Below, one piece after another: positions 1 to 8,909 of a stretch of 64,000 nucleotides of DNA. Each line of letters opens with the position of its first letter. Position 1 is the first letter of the stretch. Under the pieces are notes generated by a model. It was not told the origin of the DNA, searched no databases, and worked only from the letters and a program-made list of their open reading frames with translations. The stretch covers positions 278,432-342,431 of the forward strand of contig JAUIFF010000009.1 of the NCBI GenBank assembly GCA_030429545.1, in the 5' to 3' direction. The position numbers and the translations under genes were made by a program. Source of the DNA: Polyangia bacterium. GTDB taxonomy: Bacteria; Myxococcota_A; Polyangia; Nannocystales; Nannocystaceae.

Positions 1-1
1 C

Positions 2-1945
2 GCCAAGCCATCGGGCGAGGCCGGGGGGGCAGCCGGGCGTGTACAACTCAAGCCCGACCAGCTCACGGTTTCTGACGTCTCGCTAGATGTCGCGCGCGAG
101 GGGACCGGCACGGTGACTGCTGTAGTCGACCTCGAGGTCAAGCCGGCGGACAAACAGGTTGTACTTGCACTCAAAAACGTTGCCCTCAAGCGCGAGGGCG
201 GGCGCGGGCTTCGGGCGACCCGACTGGCGACCCAGCTGTCGTGGGAGCGGTCCGACGATGGCCAGCTTGCCCCGGTGTTTCCACTCGAGCTCGAAGTCCG
301 TGGTGGCGCGACCTCAATCACCAATAAGATCGCAGTTGCGGGCACCTCGGGCGCAATAAAACTTGCGGATGCAAGTATGTCGACGATCGGTGTTGACCTG
401 CGGGGTGGATTTTCCGACCAAGACGGTGACGCGGGCGAGCTCGCTGAGCTGTGGTCGCTCAGCGGTGAGTTGCAGCGAGACCTGTCGGCCGGCGAGGTAC
501 GCCTCGAGATGAAGGCGTTTGAACTCGGCAGGGTGCCGCAGGTTCTGGCCAATTTGCCGGTCGTCAAATCCGAAGCTGCGACGGTCGGAGGCCATGTCTC
601 GGTCGACTTTGCCGAGGGCAAAGCTACTGTTTCAGGCGATGTCGAACTCGCTGGGCTCAACGTCAATCACCCGTTGCTCGCCCGCAATGTCGTGCCCGGG
701 CTCGGGTTTAAACTCGACTTTCGCGGCTCTGTCGACCCAAGTGCGAGCACCGTCGAAGTTGAACATGCAACGATTACCCGGGGCGATGTTGCCCTCAAAC
801 TCGACGGTGTGTTTGTCCACCCGCCCGAGCGGGAAGGGCGAAAGTACAAGATCCACGCGAACGTCCCGTCTGTGGCCTGTCAGGCGGTACTCGATGCTCT
901 GCCTCACGAACTCGTTCCCAGCCTGGTCGGGTTTAAAGTCGCCGGCAAGTTCGGCCTCGATATCACTGCAGACATCGACTTTTCAAACCTCGAAGAGGCC
1001 ACACTTTCGGGCAAGGTCGACTACCTCGGATGCAAGGTCAAGTCGACCCCCGAACTCGTTTCGGTCAAGCGACTCAACGGCACATTTAGCCATCGCCCGG
1101 TCATGCGCGACGGTAGTGTTCGCAAGGTTGACCTGTTCCCTGGTTCAGGTACCTACTCCCCCTACGAGCAAATTTCGGAGTACATGACCGACGCCGTGCG
1201 GACGACCGAGGATGGCGGGTTTTGGAAGCACAAGGGGTTTTTGCCGTCGCAGTTTGAAAAGGCCCTGCGCCGCAACCTCGCGGCCGGACGGGTTCGTCTC
1301 GGGGCCTCGACGATTTCGATGCAAATGGTCAAGAATGTGTTGCTCAGCCACGAGCGAACACTTTCTCGCAAGCTTCAAGAGATGGTGCTGACCTGGTACG
1401 TCGAACAGGTTCTTACCAAAAAGCGGATCATTGAGCTGTACCTCAACGTCATTGAGTTCGGGCCGGGGATCTACGGGGTCACGCGGGCGAGTCGGCACTA
1501 CTTTGGCAAACACCCGCTCGAGATAAACCCGGCCGAGGCCGCCTACCTGGCACTGATGTTGCCAAGCCCGGTCCGTCGTCATGTCCATTGGTGTGAGGGT
1601 GCCTTGAGTCCGCGGTTCGACAAGAAGCTGCGAAAGATTCTCGGGTTGATGCACGAGCGCGGTCGGATCGACACGGCGACCTACGAACAGTGGAAAGACT
1701 TCCAGATCGTTTTTGACCGCACCGAGCTCGACTCGCCCGAGGCCTGCAAGGCACAGATCAAGCGCTTGATGGAGGCCACGTCAACGCAACACGCAATGAG
1801 TGGCATGTTGAGTGACACGCCGGTCGAGGACACGCCTCCGGGTGCCCACCCGGTGCTCGACGACCCGGCCCTAGACTTTGGCGATGATGATCCTGCCGAT
1901 GGCGAAGTCGATGGCGCTCCGGCGATGGATGAAGACGAGCCGTAG
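2..1945 (+). CDS. AsmA-like / GT51 peptidoglycan glycosyltransferase (5' partial)
   Basis: The reading frame is open to the left edge of the window, so the start codon lies upstream and at least 647 residues are visible. The C-terminal third is a family 51 peptidoglycan glycosyltransferase, which polymerises lipid II into glycan strands in the periplasm: TTEDGGFWKHKGF carries the general-base Glu, GASTISMQMVKN is the classic helix, and RKLQEMVLTWYVEQ and YLNVIEFGPGIYGV follow in family order. The roughly 380 residues before it are beta-rich with repeated strand patterns, as in AsmA/TamB-like domains. No transpeptidase motifs follow, so it is a monofunctional enzyme. The tail is acidic and low-complexity. 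The stop is TAG. A full class A PBP lies 2.3 kb downstream on the same strand. Confidence 0.8.
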   Translation, partial: AKPSGEAGGAAGRVQLKPDQLTVSDVSLDVAREGTGTVTAVVDLEVKPADKQVVLALKNVALKREGGRGLRATRLATQLSWERSDDGQLAPVFPLELEVRGGATSITNKIAVAGTSGAIKLADASMSTIGVDLRGGFSDQDGDAGELAELWSLSGELQRDLSAGEVRLEMKAFELGRVPQVLANLPVVKSEAATVGGHVSVDFAEGKATVSGDVELAGLNVNHPLLARNVVPGLGFKLDFRGSVDPSASTVEVEHATITRGDVALKLDGVFVHPPEREGRKYKIHANVPSVACQAVLDALPHELVPSLVGFKVAGKFGLDITADIDFSNLEEATLSGKVDYLGCKVKSTPELVSVKRLNGTFSHRPVMRDGSVRKVDLFPGSGTYSPYEQISEYMTDAVRTTEDGGFWKHKGFLPSQFEKALRRNLAAGRVRLGASTISMQMVKNVLLSHERTLSRKLQEMVLTWYVEQVLTKKRIIELYLNVIEFGPGIYGVTRASRHYFGKHPLEINPAEAAYLALMLPSPVRRHVHWCEGALSPRFDKKLRKILGLMHERGRIDTATYEQWKDFQIVFDRTELDSPEACKAQIKRLMEATSTQHAMSGMLSDTPVEDTPPGAHPVLDDPALDFGDDDPADGEVDGAPAMDEDEP

Positions 1946-2017
1946 GGCGTACGAGCTGACGAAACCATCGTTGCCGCGTGTTGCCAGCAGTGGGCGTTTT
2001 GGCGTTAGACTGCGGCG

Positions 2018-3535
2018 ATGAACCGGCACACCGCCAGGTCGACCCATGTGCCTTGCAACTCACAAGGGGTTGTCCTCGGCGCTTGGCTAGCCGCGGTTTT
2101 GCTGGTTGCACCCCAAGGTGCGCAGGCGCAGGAGGTCCTGATCGATGCTGATGCACGGACTTTCCCGCCGGATGTCGAAGGCCGTAAGGTCCATGGTGAA
2201 GTCTCGTTGGGGCTACGAGCGGGGCTCTACGCCGAGGACCCGGTGTTTGAGCTCGATCCGACCTTCTCCCTCGATTTTTCCGACCGGGTGCCGCTCAAGC
2301 TTACGCTCGGGGCCCTGATTCGCCTGCGGATTGTCGACCGCTCGCCGGAGCAGGGGACGGTCCTGCGGCGGACCGACTGGGATGAGCCTGGTGATTTCCT
2401 TACCCTGTTGCGGGCGGTTTCCTACGCCGACTCGTTTGCCCACGGGCGCGGTGGTGTCGATGTGCGTGCCGAGCTCGGTCGCGTCGACAACCGGCGCCTC
2501 GGCGATGGTGCGATTATAGATGGCTATGCAAATAGTCTTGATCTCGATCGCCGGCGCAGCGGGGTTGATTCATCGGTGCGTATACATGGTCCCTTGCTCG
2601 GGCACCCCGCCGGCATCGACCTCGACCTGTTGATCGGCGACCTCACCGGGCACCAGGTGTTCGCCGGCCGTGTTGCCGGTGATTGGGCCGGGGCGTGGCT
2701 AGGTGTCACGGTGGCCGGTGATCCGCTTGCTCCTCGCAGTCTCGCCCCTGGGGTGGCAGGCGAGGGCCTCGCGGTCGACAGGGACAATGCGGTCGATGTG
2801 CTCGAGCGGCGGGGCGTCGCCAGCATTGGGCTCGACCTCGGCTACGACATCACCGACGAGTGGTGGTACTCGATCCGCCCGCACATCGACCTTGTGTTGA
2901 TGCCCGGGCTCGCGCGTGGGATTCACCTCGGGGCCGATGCATGGTTTTCGCTCGGCAAGCGTCGTCAGGTCCGTTTGGGGGCGATTGGTGAGTTCACCTA
3001 TGGGGACAGCAACTACGACCCCGGGTACTTCGATGTGTATTATACTCAGCAGCGTGTACATGCACAGTTTATCGATGTGCCCGCGGGTGTGCCCGCCGAC
3101 TTTGCCACGCTCGCCGCACCCAAGGCTGAGTTTGTCCAGATACAAAATTTAGCGGGAGCGGGCGGCTACGGTGGGTTGCGTTTTGAGCACCGCGACGGGG
3201 CCTTTGCCGAGACCGGCTATCGCTACCGCCCCGGTGCGCTCGGGCATACCTGGGAAACTCGGGTGGGTATCGATTTGCCCGAAGTTCGTCTCGGGCTGCT
3301 CCACGCCCATCGCGGCGCACTCGGCTTTGACATTATCGACCCCCGCGGCACCCTTGCCGAGCTCGAACTCGACATTCCGATCGGCAGCTATTTTTCGGTC
3401 AATAGTCGGCTCGGTTACCTCTACCTCACGCGGCGGACCGCGGGAGCCAGTGCCGATGCCGGTGCTGTGAGTTCGGGATTTGTCGGTGGCGGGGGACTTG
3501 TGTTAGTCGGAATCCGCGGCCACATTGGCTTCTGA
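2018..3535 (+). CDS. Probable outer-membrane beta-barrel protein
   Basis: 505 residues with no family I can name. The N-terminus has a basic stretch, a hydrophobic core (GVVLGAWLAAVLLVAP) and an AQA-Q type cleavage site near residue 38, so it is exported by Sec. The mature part alternates polar and hydrophobic residues, is rich in Gly, Asp, Arg and aromatics, and ends in Phe (GIRGHIGF), the usual C-terminal signal for outer-membrane insertion. It lies 72 bp after the glycosyltransferase and 20 bp before trmH, possibly in one transcript with both. The function of the barrel (pore, receptor or structural) cannot be read from the sequence. Confidence 0.6.
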   Translation: MNRHTARSTHVPCNSQGVVLGAWLAAVLLVAPQGAQAQEVLIDADARTFPPDVEGRKVHGEVSLGLRAGLYAEDPVFELDPTFSLDFSDRVPLKLTLGALIRLRIVDRSPEQGTVLRRTDWDEPGDFLTLLRAVSYADSFAHGRGGVDVRAELGRVDNRRLGDGAIIDGYANSLDLDRRRSGVDSSVRIHGPLLGHPAGIDLDLLIGDLTGHQVFAGRVAGDWAGAWLGVTVAGDPLAPRSLAPGVAGEGLAVDRDNAVDVLERRGVASIGLDLGYDITDEWWYSIRPHIDLVLMPGLARGIHLGADAWFSLGKRRQVRLGAIGEFTYGDSNYDPGYFDVYYTQQRVHAQFIDVPAGVPADFATLAAPKAEFVQIQNLAGAGGYGGLRFEHRDGAFAETGYRYRPGALGHTWETRVGIDLPEVRLGLLHAHRGALGFDIIDPRGTLAELELDIPIGSYFSVNSRLGYLYLTRRTAGASADAGAVSSGFVGGGGLVLVGIRGHIGF

Positions 3536-3561
3536 GATAGTTCTCGCCAATTTCCTTGAAG

Positions 3562-4266
3562 ATGCACGCTTCTGAGTTCAGTCAACTAGTCGAGGATTGC
3601 GGTGGTCCGGTGGCCGCCCGCGAGCGCTTGCAACCCTATGTGAGCCCCGCCCGACAGCAGCGCATCGCCGAGGTCTTGGACGCCCGCGTGGCCTCGATCG
3701 AAGTTGCGATCGAGCAACCGGCCGACCCCCACAACGCCGCCGCGATCGTGCGTACAGCGGAGGCGCTTGGGGCTGGCATGGTCCACGCCGTCACCGAGAC
3801 TTCCGGGATTTTGCGCGCGCGCAAGGTCACCCGCGGCACCTACTACTGGATGGAGACCCGACACCACCGTGATTTCGCTAGTTTTGAGGCCGATATCCGC
3901 GCGCGGGGAATGTTGTTGGCCGGTGCGTGCGTCGATGAGGCGAGCAGTGTCGAACTGCAGCAACTTCCGGTGACGCGCCCGATGTGTGTGGTTTTTGGCA
4001 ACGAAAAAAACGGTCTTTCAGACGCCGCGCGAAGTCGCTGTGACATGCTCTTCCACGTCGAGATGTATGGGATGTGCGAGAGCCTCAACCTGTCGGTCAG
4101 TGCAGCGATAAGCCTGCACAACCTCCTTGGGCGTCGCCGGCGTGTGCTCGGGCGTATGGGAGATATCGACACAACCCGCAGGACTTGGCTCGAAGCAAAG
4201 TGGTATGCCAAGGCGCTCGATGAGCGCCTGATTCGACGGGCGCTGACGGAGGAACGTTGTGGTTGA
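3562..4266 (+). CDS. trmH: tRNA (guanosine(18)-2'-O)-methyltransferase, SpoU/TrmH family
   Basis: About 234 residues. The three SpoU motifs are present in order: NAAAIVRTAEALG (motif 1 with Asn and the catalytic Arg), VVFGNEKNGLS (motif 2) and ESLNLSVSAAISLHNLL (motif 3), which together form the knotted SAM site. The C-terminal extension ending RTWLEAKWYAKALDERLIRRAL is typical of TrmH itself rather than RlmB, so 2'-O-methylation of G18 in the tRNA D-loop is the best prediction. ATG at 3562 is preferred; an in-frame TTG at 3556 would add two residues, and neither has a clear Shine-Dalgarno. The 3' end overlaps the next gene by 8 bp, which suggests translational coupling. Confidence 0.85.
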   Translation: MHASEFSQLVEDCGGPVAARERLQPYVSPARQQRIAEVLDARVASIEVAIEQPADPHNAAAIVRTAEALGAGMVHAVTETSGILRARKVTRGTYYWMETRHHRDFASFEADIRARGMLLAGACVDEASSVELQQLPVTRPMCVVFGNEKNGLSDAARSRCDMLFHVEMYGMCESLNLSVSAAISLHNLLGRRRRVLGRMGDIDTTRRTWLEAKWYAKALDERLIRRALTEERCG

Positions 4267-6871
4267 AGACAAGGTCAAAGCCGGTACCCGACAAACTCCG
4301 GAAGCTCTCAAACAACCTGCCTCAAGCGACTCAAGCGTTGACAAGCCTGGGCCGTCGCAGGCGAAAACCGTCGCGCCACCCAAACCCAAAAAACCGTTCA
4401 ACTGGCGGCTCGTTCGCAAAATTCTGATCATCTGCACGATTCTCGGGGTTCTCGGAATCATTGCAGCTGCATCGACCATCGTCGGTGTGTTTTGGTATTA
4501 CGGGCGCGGGATCGAGGGGATCGATGTCGCCGCGATCCGGGACTATCGCCCCAAGCAGGTCACCCGAATCGTCGCCCGCGACGGCACCGTGCTCGGCGAG
4601 CTTTACTCCGAGCGGCGGACCATGGTCGGGTTTGAGGAGTTGCCGACCCACGTCGTGCACGCGTTTTTAGCGGCCGAGGATGCCGATTTTTACAACCACA
4701 AGGGGATGGATTACGTCGGCATGGTGCGGGCGATGATCAGCAACATCGAGGCCGGTGCCATTCGCCAAGGTGCATCTACAATTACCCAACAGGTCGTCAA
4801 GAATTTTCTGTTGAGCCCAGAGCGGACATTTGAACGCAAGATTCAGGAGATTTTGCTTGCCCGCCGGCTCGAGCAGGCGCTCAACAAGCAGGAGATTTTA
4901 GAGCTCTACCTCAACGAGATTTACTTTGGCCACGGTCGTTACGGGGTCGAAGAAGCGTCGCGGTTCTACTTTGGTGTTGGGGTTGAGGACATCAATGTCG
5001 GCCAGGCTGCGATGTTGGCTTCGCTGCCCAAGGCGCCGAGCAAGGGCTCGCCCTACAAGGACCGCGAGCGGGCCAAAAACCGCCAGATCTACGTGTTGCG
5101 ACAGATGGCTCGCCACGGGTTTGCAACTGCGCAGGAGGCCGAAGATGCGATTGCAGCCCCGCTCGAGGTCCTCGACGATCCGCCGCAGTCGGTGAGTGTG
5201 GACGGGGCCCAGGAGTTTGTCGACGCCGCCCGCCGCACGCTCGAAGAGGTATACGGAGCGGACAAGCTCGATAGGCTGGGGGCCACGGTTACGACCACGG
5301 TTGACTTGCAGCTACAACAAAAATCCCGTGAGGCGGTCCGCAACGGCTTGATCGCCCTCGACATGCGCCAGGGCTATGGCCACAAGGTCAAGCCCGTGTC
5401 TGAAAAACGGCAAGAGCGTGCGTTGGCCAAGGTCAAGGGGAGCCTCTCCGTCGGTGGAAATTACCTCGGCGTGGTGCTTGCCCGCGAAGGGCTCGAAGCT
5501 CCGGGCAAGGATTATGTGCCGATGCAAGTAGGGGAGCATCGCGTGTGGGTGTCGATTCCGGAGGGGTCGCGTTATGACGAGCCCGAGGCGACGCTCGAAG
5601 AGCAGTTCCCCGCTGGCGGCCTCACGCGGGTACAGGTGACGCAGCTAGCGAGCGAGGAACAACCGTGGGCGCGTGGTCAAATCGGCTCAGGTCCCCAGGG
5701 CGTGGTGTGTGTTACCGAGGTCGAAACCGGAGAAGTGCTGGCGATGATCGGGGGTTGGTCGTACGGGCGAGGTGAGTTCAACCGGGTGCTCGACGCGAAA
5801 CGCCAACCTGGCTCTTCGTTCAAGCCATTTGTCTACGGTGCTGCGCTGCTGAGCGAGAAGTTCACCGCTGCGACCCTGGTTTCAGACTCCCCCGAAATCT
5901 ACGAGAAGTGGAAGCCGACCAACTACAACGTCGACGTCTACCGCGGCGATATTCGCCTGCGCACAGCCCTGACCCATTCGGTCAACACGATTGCCATCAA
6001 GCTTGTCGACACTGTCGGGGTTGAGGCGGTCCATGCATTTGCCAAGGCTGCGGGGATCCGTGGCGAGCTGATCGACAACCTCGCGCTGGCCCTCGGGGTG
6101 AGCGAGGTAACCCCCTACGACTTGATGGGCGGTTACCTAACTTTGGCCCGCGGTGGCAAGCGCATCCCACCCACCATGATCCGCAGCATCGAGGTCCCGG
6201 GCCGCGAAACGTGGACACCTGAGCGGCCCGAAGAGCAGAGCCTGCGCGAGGACGTTGTATTTGTATTGACAAGTATGATGACCTCGGTGGTCGAAGAGGG
6301 GACCGGGCGTGGGGCCAAAAAATTAGGTAGGCCGGTCGCCGGTAAAACCGGAACTGCCTCGGAGGTTCGTGATGCCTGGTTTGCCGGGTTCACCCCCCGC
6401 CATGTCGCCGTTGCCTGGGTCGGGTTTGACACGCCCAAACCGCTCGGGCGCAAGGAGTCGGGGGGCAAGACGGCGTTGCCGATCTGGCTGGCAGCGATGC
6501 AGGCCGCCGAGGGCGAACAGCCCCCGCTCGCCTTTACACCGCCGGCCTCTGTCCTTGTACGTACAATCGATCGCGAGTCTGGCCTGCTCGCCCCGGGGCT
6601 ACTCGAGCAGCCAGATGGGACCATGGCACCGCCACCGGCCGACTCGGTACTCGAGGAGTATTTCGTGGCCGGGACCGAGCCGGTCGATGTCGCCGAACCG
6701 GCAGCCAAGGCGCCTGGCGATGCCCTGCTCGACCTCTACGGCGACGAGGAGGAACTCCCAGCCGATCCGCCCCCGGGGGACGAACGTGAGGAGGGCGATT
6801 CGCTGGGGGAAAACCCGGCGCCCGACGAGGACGATGACCTTCCGCCGCCTTTACCGGGTGTGCTTGACTAG
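4259..6871 (+). CDS. Class A penicillin-binding protein (PBP1A family)
   Basis: 870 residues; bifunctional peptidoglycan synthase anchored in the inner membrane. The cytoplasmic N-terminus is Lys/Pro-rich, followed by one membrane segment near residues 58-82. The GT51 domain begins around residue 110 with AAEDADFYNHKGMD and GASTITQQVVKN. The transpeptidase domain has all three active-site motifs: SSFK at 519-522, SVN at 574-576 and KTG at 696-698. The last ~90 residues are an acidic Pro/Asp/Glu tail. It starts with GTG, with GGAGG about 6 bp upstream inside trmH, overlapping that gene by 8 bp. Three exact TGYANNTRCA palindromes lie in its 5' half (4462, 4771, 5307) and a fourth at 6556. Confidence 0.92.
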   Translation: MVEDKVKAGTRQTPEALKQPASSDSSVDKPGPSQAKTVAPPKPKKPFNWRLVRKILIICTILGVLGIIAAASTIVGVFWYYGRGIEGIDVAAIRDYRPKQVTRIVARDGTVLGELYSERRTMVGFEELPTHVVHAFLAAEDADFYNHKGMDYVGMVRAMISNIEAGAIRQGASTITQQVVKNFLLSPERTFERKIQEILLARRLEQALNKQEILELYLNEIYFGHGRYGVEEASRFYFGVGVEDINVGQAAMLASLPKAPSKGSPYKDRERAKNRQIYVLRQMARHGFATAQEAEDAIAAPLEVLDDPPQSVSVDGAQEFVDAARRTLEEVYGADKLDRLGATVTTTVDLQLQQKSREAVRNGLIALDMRQGYGHKVKPVSEKRQERALAKVKGSLSVGGNYLGVVLAREGLEAPGKDYVPMQVGEHRVWVSIPEGSRYDEPEATLEEQFPAGGLTRVQVTQLASEEQPWARGQIGSGPQGVVCVTEVETGEVLAMIGGWSYGRGEFNRVLDAKRQPGSSFKPFVYGAALLSEKFTAATLVSDSPEIYEKWKPTNYNVDVYRGDIRLRTALTHSVNTIAIKLVDTVGVEAVHAFAKAAGIRGELIDNLALALGVSEVTPYDLMGGYLTLARGGKRIPPTMIRSIEVPGRETWTPERPEEQSLREDVVFVLTSMMTSVVEEGTGRGAKKLGRPVAGKTGTASEVRDAWFAGFTPRHVAVAWVGFDTPKPLGRKESGGKTALPIWLAAMQAAEGEQPPLAFTPPASVLVRTIDRESGLLAPGLLEQPDGTMAPPPADSVLEEYFVAGTEPVDVAEPAAKAPGDALLDLYGDEEELPADPPPGDEREEGDSLGENPAPDEDDDLPPPLPGVLD

Positions 6872-7015
6872 CTCTTGCCGCTCTTTCCCAAAACCCGACG
6901 CGAGACGGCTGTCACCCGCTGGGAAGAAGCTCCGACCTACTCGCGCCTCTAAATCCAAGACGCCGTCGAGGGGCTCTTCGGACTCGAAGGCCCGTTCGGT
7001 GCGGTGCAAACCAAA

Positions 7016-7092
7016 CGACCACGCCATAGGTGCACCGAGCGATACGGGCTCGTTGTCCACACCGATGGTGTCGCGACAAGGACAGTCTCAGT
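7016..7092. repeat. 77-bp direct repeat, copy 1
   Basis: Begins CGACCACGCCATAGG and ends GACAGTCTCAGT. It matches copy 2 at 7149-7225 over 77 bp with about three substitutions and no gaps. Each copy holds two potential hairpins: CGAGC-7 nt-GCTCG and ACACC-GAT-GGTGT. In the second hairpin the only change near the stem between copies is in the 3-nt centre, so the arms are preserved. Confidence 0.85.
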
Positions 7093-7148
7093 CCGTTGCG
7101 GTGCAACCACCACGGAGGTGGCCATCGGGTTTTAGCGACGACCCGGGC

Positions 7149-7225
7149 CGACCACGCCATAGGTGCACCGAGCGATACGGGCTCGTTGTCCACACCGACG
7201 GTGTAACGACAAGGACAGTCTCAGT
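7149..7225. repeat. 77-bp direct repeat, copy 2
   Basis: Starts 133 bp downstream of the start of copy 1. The dyad here reads ACACC-GAC-GGTGT. The two bases beyond the right arm of this dyad differ from copy 1 (AA instead of CG), while both hairpin stems are intact. Confidence 0.85.
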
Positions 7226-7468
7226 TCCGTAGCCGTCGTTGTGTCGAGCTGACAGCTGGTTTTTGGGCGTCGTGATGGATCATGGGTGGTCCCGGTTGTC
7301 ATCTTGTGACTGCTCGTCGAGCACGACCTCGCTTATGTCATTGCCGCTACATGTACGAGGGCTGCACAAAGAACGGTGAATAGCTCCGTTACTGGCACGT
7401 GCCCTTGAGATTCGGTTGCCAGACCTGCCGGTGTTGGCCAACTTGCCCGAGCCCGTCTCACCGTACGG

Positions 7469-8449
7469 TTAGTGGAGGTGGTCCTCGGGTTCGATCACCC
7501 GGTCGGCCAGGCGCCACACCTGCTCGGCGGCGACCCTGCGCTCGATGCCGGCTTCTAGCTCACTGCGGTAGGGATGGTGGTTGTCGAGCGGGAGTTTTGT
7601 TGCATCAACAACTAAGTGGCCTCTCAGCGCACAGGCGTCGCCCAGGGGCATGGTGTGTTTGGCCGGTGCCCAACCGTTTTTTGCGACCCGGTCGGGTTCG
7701 ACCAGCAACCGCCCTTGGCAGCGTGGACAGGCAAGCTCGCGCTCGCCGGGGCGCCACAGTGCGACGAGTGGGTCGAGCTTGCGGCCGTGTTGGTGGCGGG
7801 ACTCACGAAACCACTTGGCGTCGTAGCGATACACGCCCGGGAGCGACTCGGGCAAGATGCCCTCCTCGCGAAACCACCTGGCCGCAAGGTAATATGCCGG
7901 CGCCTGGCGACCGTCCTGTTCGCGGGCCTCGACAAACATCACCGGGTTGTCAAAGTGCGGGTCTTGCCCCCAGCAGCGTTCGAGTCGCTCGCGCATCGGG
8001 CCCGCGAGATGGGTGAGGCGCGAACCAACAACAACCCGCGTAACCCGATCGACCAGCACCCACAACACATTGGAGAGCTTGTGCCAGGGGTCGAGTTGTT
8101 GGTCGCAAACCTTGAGTTTGTCACATCGAATTTTCCCAGCCTGTTGCCGCCACACGGTCAGCATTTTGATTTCGATGCGGTCTTCCCAGTCGAGCTGTGG
8201 GAGGCCGTCGTGGGTGTCGAGGCCAAAGTGCCATTGCAGCGCATTGCCGTAGCGTCCGCGCGAGCGTCGGGCCGTCACCAGCTCCATTGCCGGGCCAAGC
8301 GGGAGCCCGAGGGCTGCAACCGCAAGGGCCTCTAAGTGGGCACACCGCCGAAGGGGTGCATCTTGGCCGGTGGGGGCGTGGCGAAGGGGGAGCCGCATCG
8401 CCGCGAACATACCAGCACTTTCGCGCCGACAAAACACATGTACAGGCAA
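7469..8449 (-). CDS. MutH/Sau3AI-fold endonuclease with zinc-ribbon-like segment
   Basis: 326 residues. The central part resembles MutH: a Gly-rich helix start (RGRYGNALQWHFG), an acidic cluster then E-x-K (LDWEDRIEIKML) matching the D-E-x-K nuclease core, and HKLSNVLWVLVD matching the MutH HKLARVLW segment with its essential Lys. The helix Glu of MutH (LLE) reads LQ here and the Asp-to-Glu spacing is one residue shorter, so catalysis may differ. About 80 residues later CPRCQGRLL suggests half of a zinc site. The start is uncertain: Met codons at 8410 or 8398 are plausible alternatives. MutH homologues nick hemimethylated GATC in mismatch repair and Sau3AI cuts GATC as a restriction enzyme. 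No mutL, mutS, methylase or dam gene is adjacent. The stop is TAA. Confidence 0.6.
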   Translation of the reverse strand: MPVHVFCRRESAGMFAAMRLPLRHAPTGQDAPLRRCAHLEALAVAALGLPLGPAMELVTARRSRGRYGNALQWHFGLDTHDGLPQLDWEDRIEIKMLTVWRQQAGKIRCDKLKVCDQQLDPWHKLSNVLWVLVDRVTRVVVGSRLTHLAGPMRERLERCWGQDPHFDNPVMFVEAREQDGRQAPAYYLAARWFREEGILPESLPGVYRYDAKWFRESRHQHGRKLDPLVALWRPGERELACPRCQGRLLVEPDRVAKNGWAPAKHTMPLGDACALRGHLVVDATKLPLDNHHPYRSELEAGIERRVAAEQVWRLADRVIEPEDHLH

Positions 8450-8495
8450 GCGAATTGCCGACCTTGAGTGTCCACGAACTGTAGGCTAGCGCCGC

Positions 8496-8909
8496 TCACC
8501 CTCGGACCCGGCGGATTCCCGCGAGAATGAGGACGGCCCACCCGGCCATCAACGTCAGACCGCCAAGTGGTGTGATAGCTCCCAGCCACCGCGGCCCACC
8601 GAGAACGATCGTGTAAAGGGTGCCCGAAAACACAGTGATGCCGATGGCAAACAGACCGACGATGAGCCGGAGTTGCCCGGGTTTGGTGAGTTGGCCGAGA
8701 CCGGCACAGGCAATCAAAACGGCGGCGTGCAGTTGTTGATAGGCGGCCGCCGTTTGCCAGATTTCGAGATCCCTTGCAGATACACTGTCGCGCAGCCCGT
8801 GGGCACCAAACGCCCCCGCGGCAACGCCAGCGAGACCAAAACAGCCCCCCAGCAGGAGGGCGAGTGCGGTGGGGCTTGGACGTTCGCTCACGGGCTGAGC
8901 ATACCGCAA
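8496..8909 (-). CDS. DUF423 family membrane protein
   Basis: 137 residues with four hydrophobic segments (roughly residues 16-35, 53-71, 79-97 and 107-130). The signature GAFGAHGL after the first segment is the hallmark of DUF423 (YgdD-like) proteins, small inner-membrane proteins of unknown biochemical role. The start is either ATG 8909 or GTG 8891 (VSERPSPT). It lies 46 bp upstream of the MutH-like gene on the same strand, so the two may be cotranscribed. A TGYANNTRCA palindrome at 8775 is inside it. Confidence 0.85.
   Translation of the reverse strand: MRYAQPVSERPSPTALALLLGGCFGLAGVAAGAFGAHGLRDSVSARDLEIWQTAAAYQQLHAAVLIACAGLGQLTKPGQLRLIVGLFAIGITVFSGTLYTIVLGGPRWLGAITPLGGLTLMAGWAVLILAGIRRVRG

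Larger units (their letters stand above)
6872..7468. other. 597-bp intergenic region with a duplicated structured element
   Basis: This lies between the PBP gene and the convergent nuclease gene. No frame here looks like a real protein. Its main content is a near-identical 77-bp unit present twice (annotated separately), plus a partial echo of the segment GGTGCGGTGCAA just before copy 1 and again between the copies. The remainder shows nothing I recognise. Confidence 0.6.

Noticed and set aside
6369..7232. Arg/Pro-rich 287-codon frame running out of the PBP gene
   Set aside because: It is an alternative frame of the PBP gene continuing across the intergenic repeats; no family features.
7484..7500. 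tRNA T-arm-like sequence GGGTTCGATCACCC
   Set aside because: No acceptor or anticodon arms around it, and it is inside the MutH-like coding sequence.
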